This document shows, one piece after another, positions 62,746 to 64,000 of a DNA stretch of 64,000 bases. Under the pieces are notes generated by a model. It did not search any database. It was not told the origin of the DNA and saw only the letters and a program-made list of their open reading frames with translations. The stretch's first letter is position 1; every line of letters begins with the position of its first letter. Position numbers and translations under genes: made by a program. The stretch is from Rhodococcus sp. HNM0569 (GTDB lineage: Bacteria; Actinomycetota; Actinomycetes; Mycobacteriales; Mycobacteriaceae), in NCBI RefSeq assembly GCF_012726205.1, contig NZ_JAASAE010000002.1, positions 417,254 through 481,253 of the forward strand. The letters run 5' to 3'.

Positions 62746-63693
62746 GTGACACGACCAGGATCCCGCCCGTCCGCACGCACGTCCGCCGTGGCCGCGGCCA
62801 TGAGCGGCGCAGTCGATCTGTCCGGTCTCAAGGACCGCGCGAGCGCACCCCCGCCGCCGCCCGAAGGCGCGGCACCCGCAGCGGGAGCGTTGGCTCCCGT
62901 CGTGGACGTCACCGAAGCCACCTTCGAGGACGAGGTTCTGCGCCGCTCGATGCAGGTTCCGGTCGTCGTCGACCTGTGGGCCACGTGGTGCGAGCCGTGC
63001 AAGCAGCTTTCACCCGTACTCGAGAAGCTCGCGAACGAAGCGGGCGGCCGCTGGGTGCTCGCGAAGGTCGACGTCGACGCCAATCCCCGTATCGCGCAGG
63101 CGTTCGGTGTCCAGTCGGTGCCGACCGTCATCGCGGTCGCGGGTGGTCAGCCACTCGCCGACTTCCAGGGTGCGCAGCCCGAAGACCAGCTCCGGCAGTG
63201 GATCTCGGCCGTCGAGCAGGCCGTCGCGGGCAAGCTCAGCGGCCCACCTGCCGCGGGCGAGGCGAGCGAGGAGCCCGAGCCCGAGGATCCGCGGTTCACC
63301 GCCGCCGAGGACGCACTCGACCAGGGCGACCTGCCCGGCGCGATCGCGGCCTACGAGAACATTCTCGCCGAGGAGCCCGGCAACGCCGAGGCCGCGGCCG
63401 CGCTGCGTCAGGTGCGTTTCCTCGAGCGCACCCAGTCGCTCGCACCCGACGCGATCGACGTCGCCGACGCGAACCCCGACGATCTGGACGCACAGATCGC
63501 GGCCGCAGATCTCGAACTCGCGTCGCAGAACCCCGAAGCCGCATTCGACCGCCTCGTCGCTGCCGTGCGCCGCACCGCGGGCGACGACCGTGCACGGATG
63601 CGGACGCGTCTGCTCGAACTGTTCGAGCTGTTCGATGCAACAGATCCGGTGGTCGTCGCGGCACGGCGCAAGCTGGCGTCCGCTCTCTACTGA
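62746..63693 (+). CDS. Thioredoxin-TPR protein (CnoX/YbbN-like)
   Basis: 315 aa. A polar, Pro/Ala-rich N-terminus leads to a thioredoxin domain at about residues 50-160, with WCEPC (where thioredoxin has WCGPC) and the cis-Pro loop SVPTV. The C-terminal half has tetratricopeptide-type helices ([20 protein letters not shown]). This is the YbbN/CnoX layout, a holdase that forms mixed disulfides and hands clients to GroEL. GTG start. Confidence 0.9.
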   Translation: MTRPGSRPSARTSAVAAAMSGAVDLSGLKDRASAPPPPPEGAAPAAGALAPVVDVTEATFEDEVLRRSMQVPVVVDLWATWCEPCKQLSPVLEKLANEAGGRWVLAKVDVDANPRIAQAFGVQSVPTVIAVAGGQPLADFQGAQPEDQLRQWISAVEQAVAGKLSGPPAAGEASEEPEPEDPRFTAAEDALDQGDLPGAIAAYENILAEEPGNAEAAAALRQVRFLERTQSLAPDAIDVADANPDDLDAQIAAADLELASQNPEAAFDRLVAAVRRTAGDDRARMRTRLLELFELFDATDPVVVAARRKLASALY

Positions 63694-64000
63694 CGGCGAA
63701 GGGCCTGTTCAGAACGGGGGGCGGGCTGCCGGCGTCGTAACCCGAGTGTGCAGGAACGGTCTGTGCTTGCCGAACAGTGACCGGTGGTGGCGTGGCGTCG
63801 AGGATGTATTTCAGGTCGTCTTCGATGCCTCGTCCGTTGGGTTGTCCGAAGAGGCGCTCGAGTGTGGCGGGTTCGGTGAGTTCGACACCGAGAGCCTCCG
63901 CGATGTCGGTGTCCGCAATACCGCTGTGGTGTGTCGGGTGGTCTGGGGTGCTGAATTCGCCTGTGGGTTCGGTGATCACGTGTTCGCCGGTGGCCATGGT
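63694..64000 (-). other. Doubtful reading frame at the window edge, possible gene remnant
   Basis: On the complement an ATG at 63997 opens a frame (MATGEHVITEPTGEFSTPDH...). Its first about 95 residues look protein-like (GVELTEPATLERLF, GIEDDLKYILDATPPPV), but it then runs on into the thioredoxin-TPR gene as an Arg-rich shadow. So either the gene is truncated or frameshifted near 63700, or it is not a gene. No family recognised. Base composition is less GC-rich than its neighbour. Confidence 0.35.

Overview
The window is high-GC actinobacterial chromosome, most likely Rhodococcus or a close Nocardiaceae relative. Supporting signs are the tmRNA tag (ADSNQRDYALAA), frequent GTG starts, class Ib ribonucleotide reductase, a MoaC-MogA fusion, and a long block whose gene content and order match the Mycobacterium tuberculosis Rv3014c-Rv3053c neighbourhood. 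That comparison is from memory; no search was run. Most of the sequence is core genome. The exception is an island of visibly lower GC at about 27.4-32.4 kb.

Layout. 0-10.3 kb: an XRE-cupin regulator (cut by the window edge) divergent from a thioredoxin-reductase-like flavoprotein; ssrA (tmRNA) with a strong terminator; phosphoglucomutase; an MFS exporter; a MauE/DoxX-DsbA redox pair; tRNA-Ala(GGC); a LysR regulator divergent from an EamA transporter; and a CobW GTPase overlapping bluB. 10.3-16.0 kb: a DEAD-box helicase, then a molybdopterin cluster in two divergent arms (moeA, moaC-mogA, moaE leftward; moaA, moaD rightward). 16.0-22.7 kb: an NmrA-like protein, nadE, a nucleosidase, a META-domain lipoprotein, TetR and FMN reductase, and a large SEC-C protein. 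23.0-27.3 kb: nrdH-nrdI-nrdE-nrdF behind two NrdR-like boxes, ending in a strong terminator.

27.4-32.4 kb is the accessory island, read leftward as one tightly coupled operon. It begins with an EspC/WXG100-like protein and a 407-aa WXG-containing type VII secretion substrate, followed by a 216-aa protein. Then comes a tandem array of nine small genes from two families I do not recognise: 'A' (66-81 aa, soluble, five copies) and 'B' (138-139 aa, one membrane helix plus a cytosolic domain, four copies), in the order A1 B1 A2 B2 A3 B3 A4 A5 B5. A and the cytosolic part of B appear to share one domain. My inference is a type VII effector with an expanded immunity or accessory array. It sits where the mycobacterial-type order goes from nrdF to fecB.

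32.4-56.6 kb follows the mycobacterial-type order: Nudix, FecB-like lipoprotein, ctaD, serB, a Pth2-like protein, glgX, an ABC ATPase, Nudix, enoyl-CoA hydratase, two methyltransferase-type proteins, a PQQ-like beta-propeller lipoprotein, a hexapeptide acyltransferase, a GT4/GH57/methyltransferase set (glucan or methylglucose polysaccharide type), etfB-etfA, iscS, mnmA and a MetE-like protein. 56.6-64 kb: ligA, a small zinc-ribbon-like protein, a DivIVA-like coiled-coil protein, methylmalonyl-CoA epimerase divergent from a thiolase, a DUF3817 membrane protein, and a thioredoxin-TPR (YbbN-like) protein. The last 300 bases hold only a doubtful reading frame. I saw no insertion sequence, phage gene or CRISPR array.
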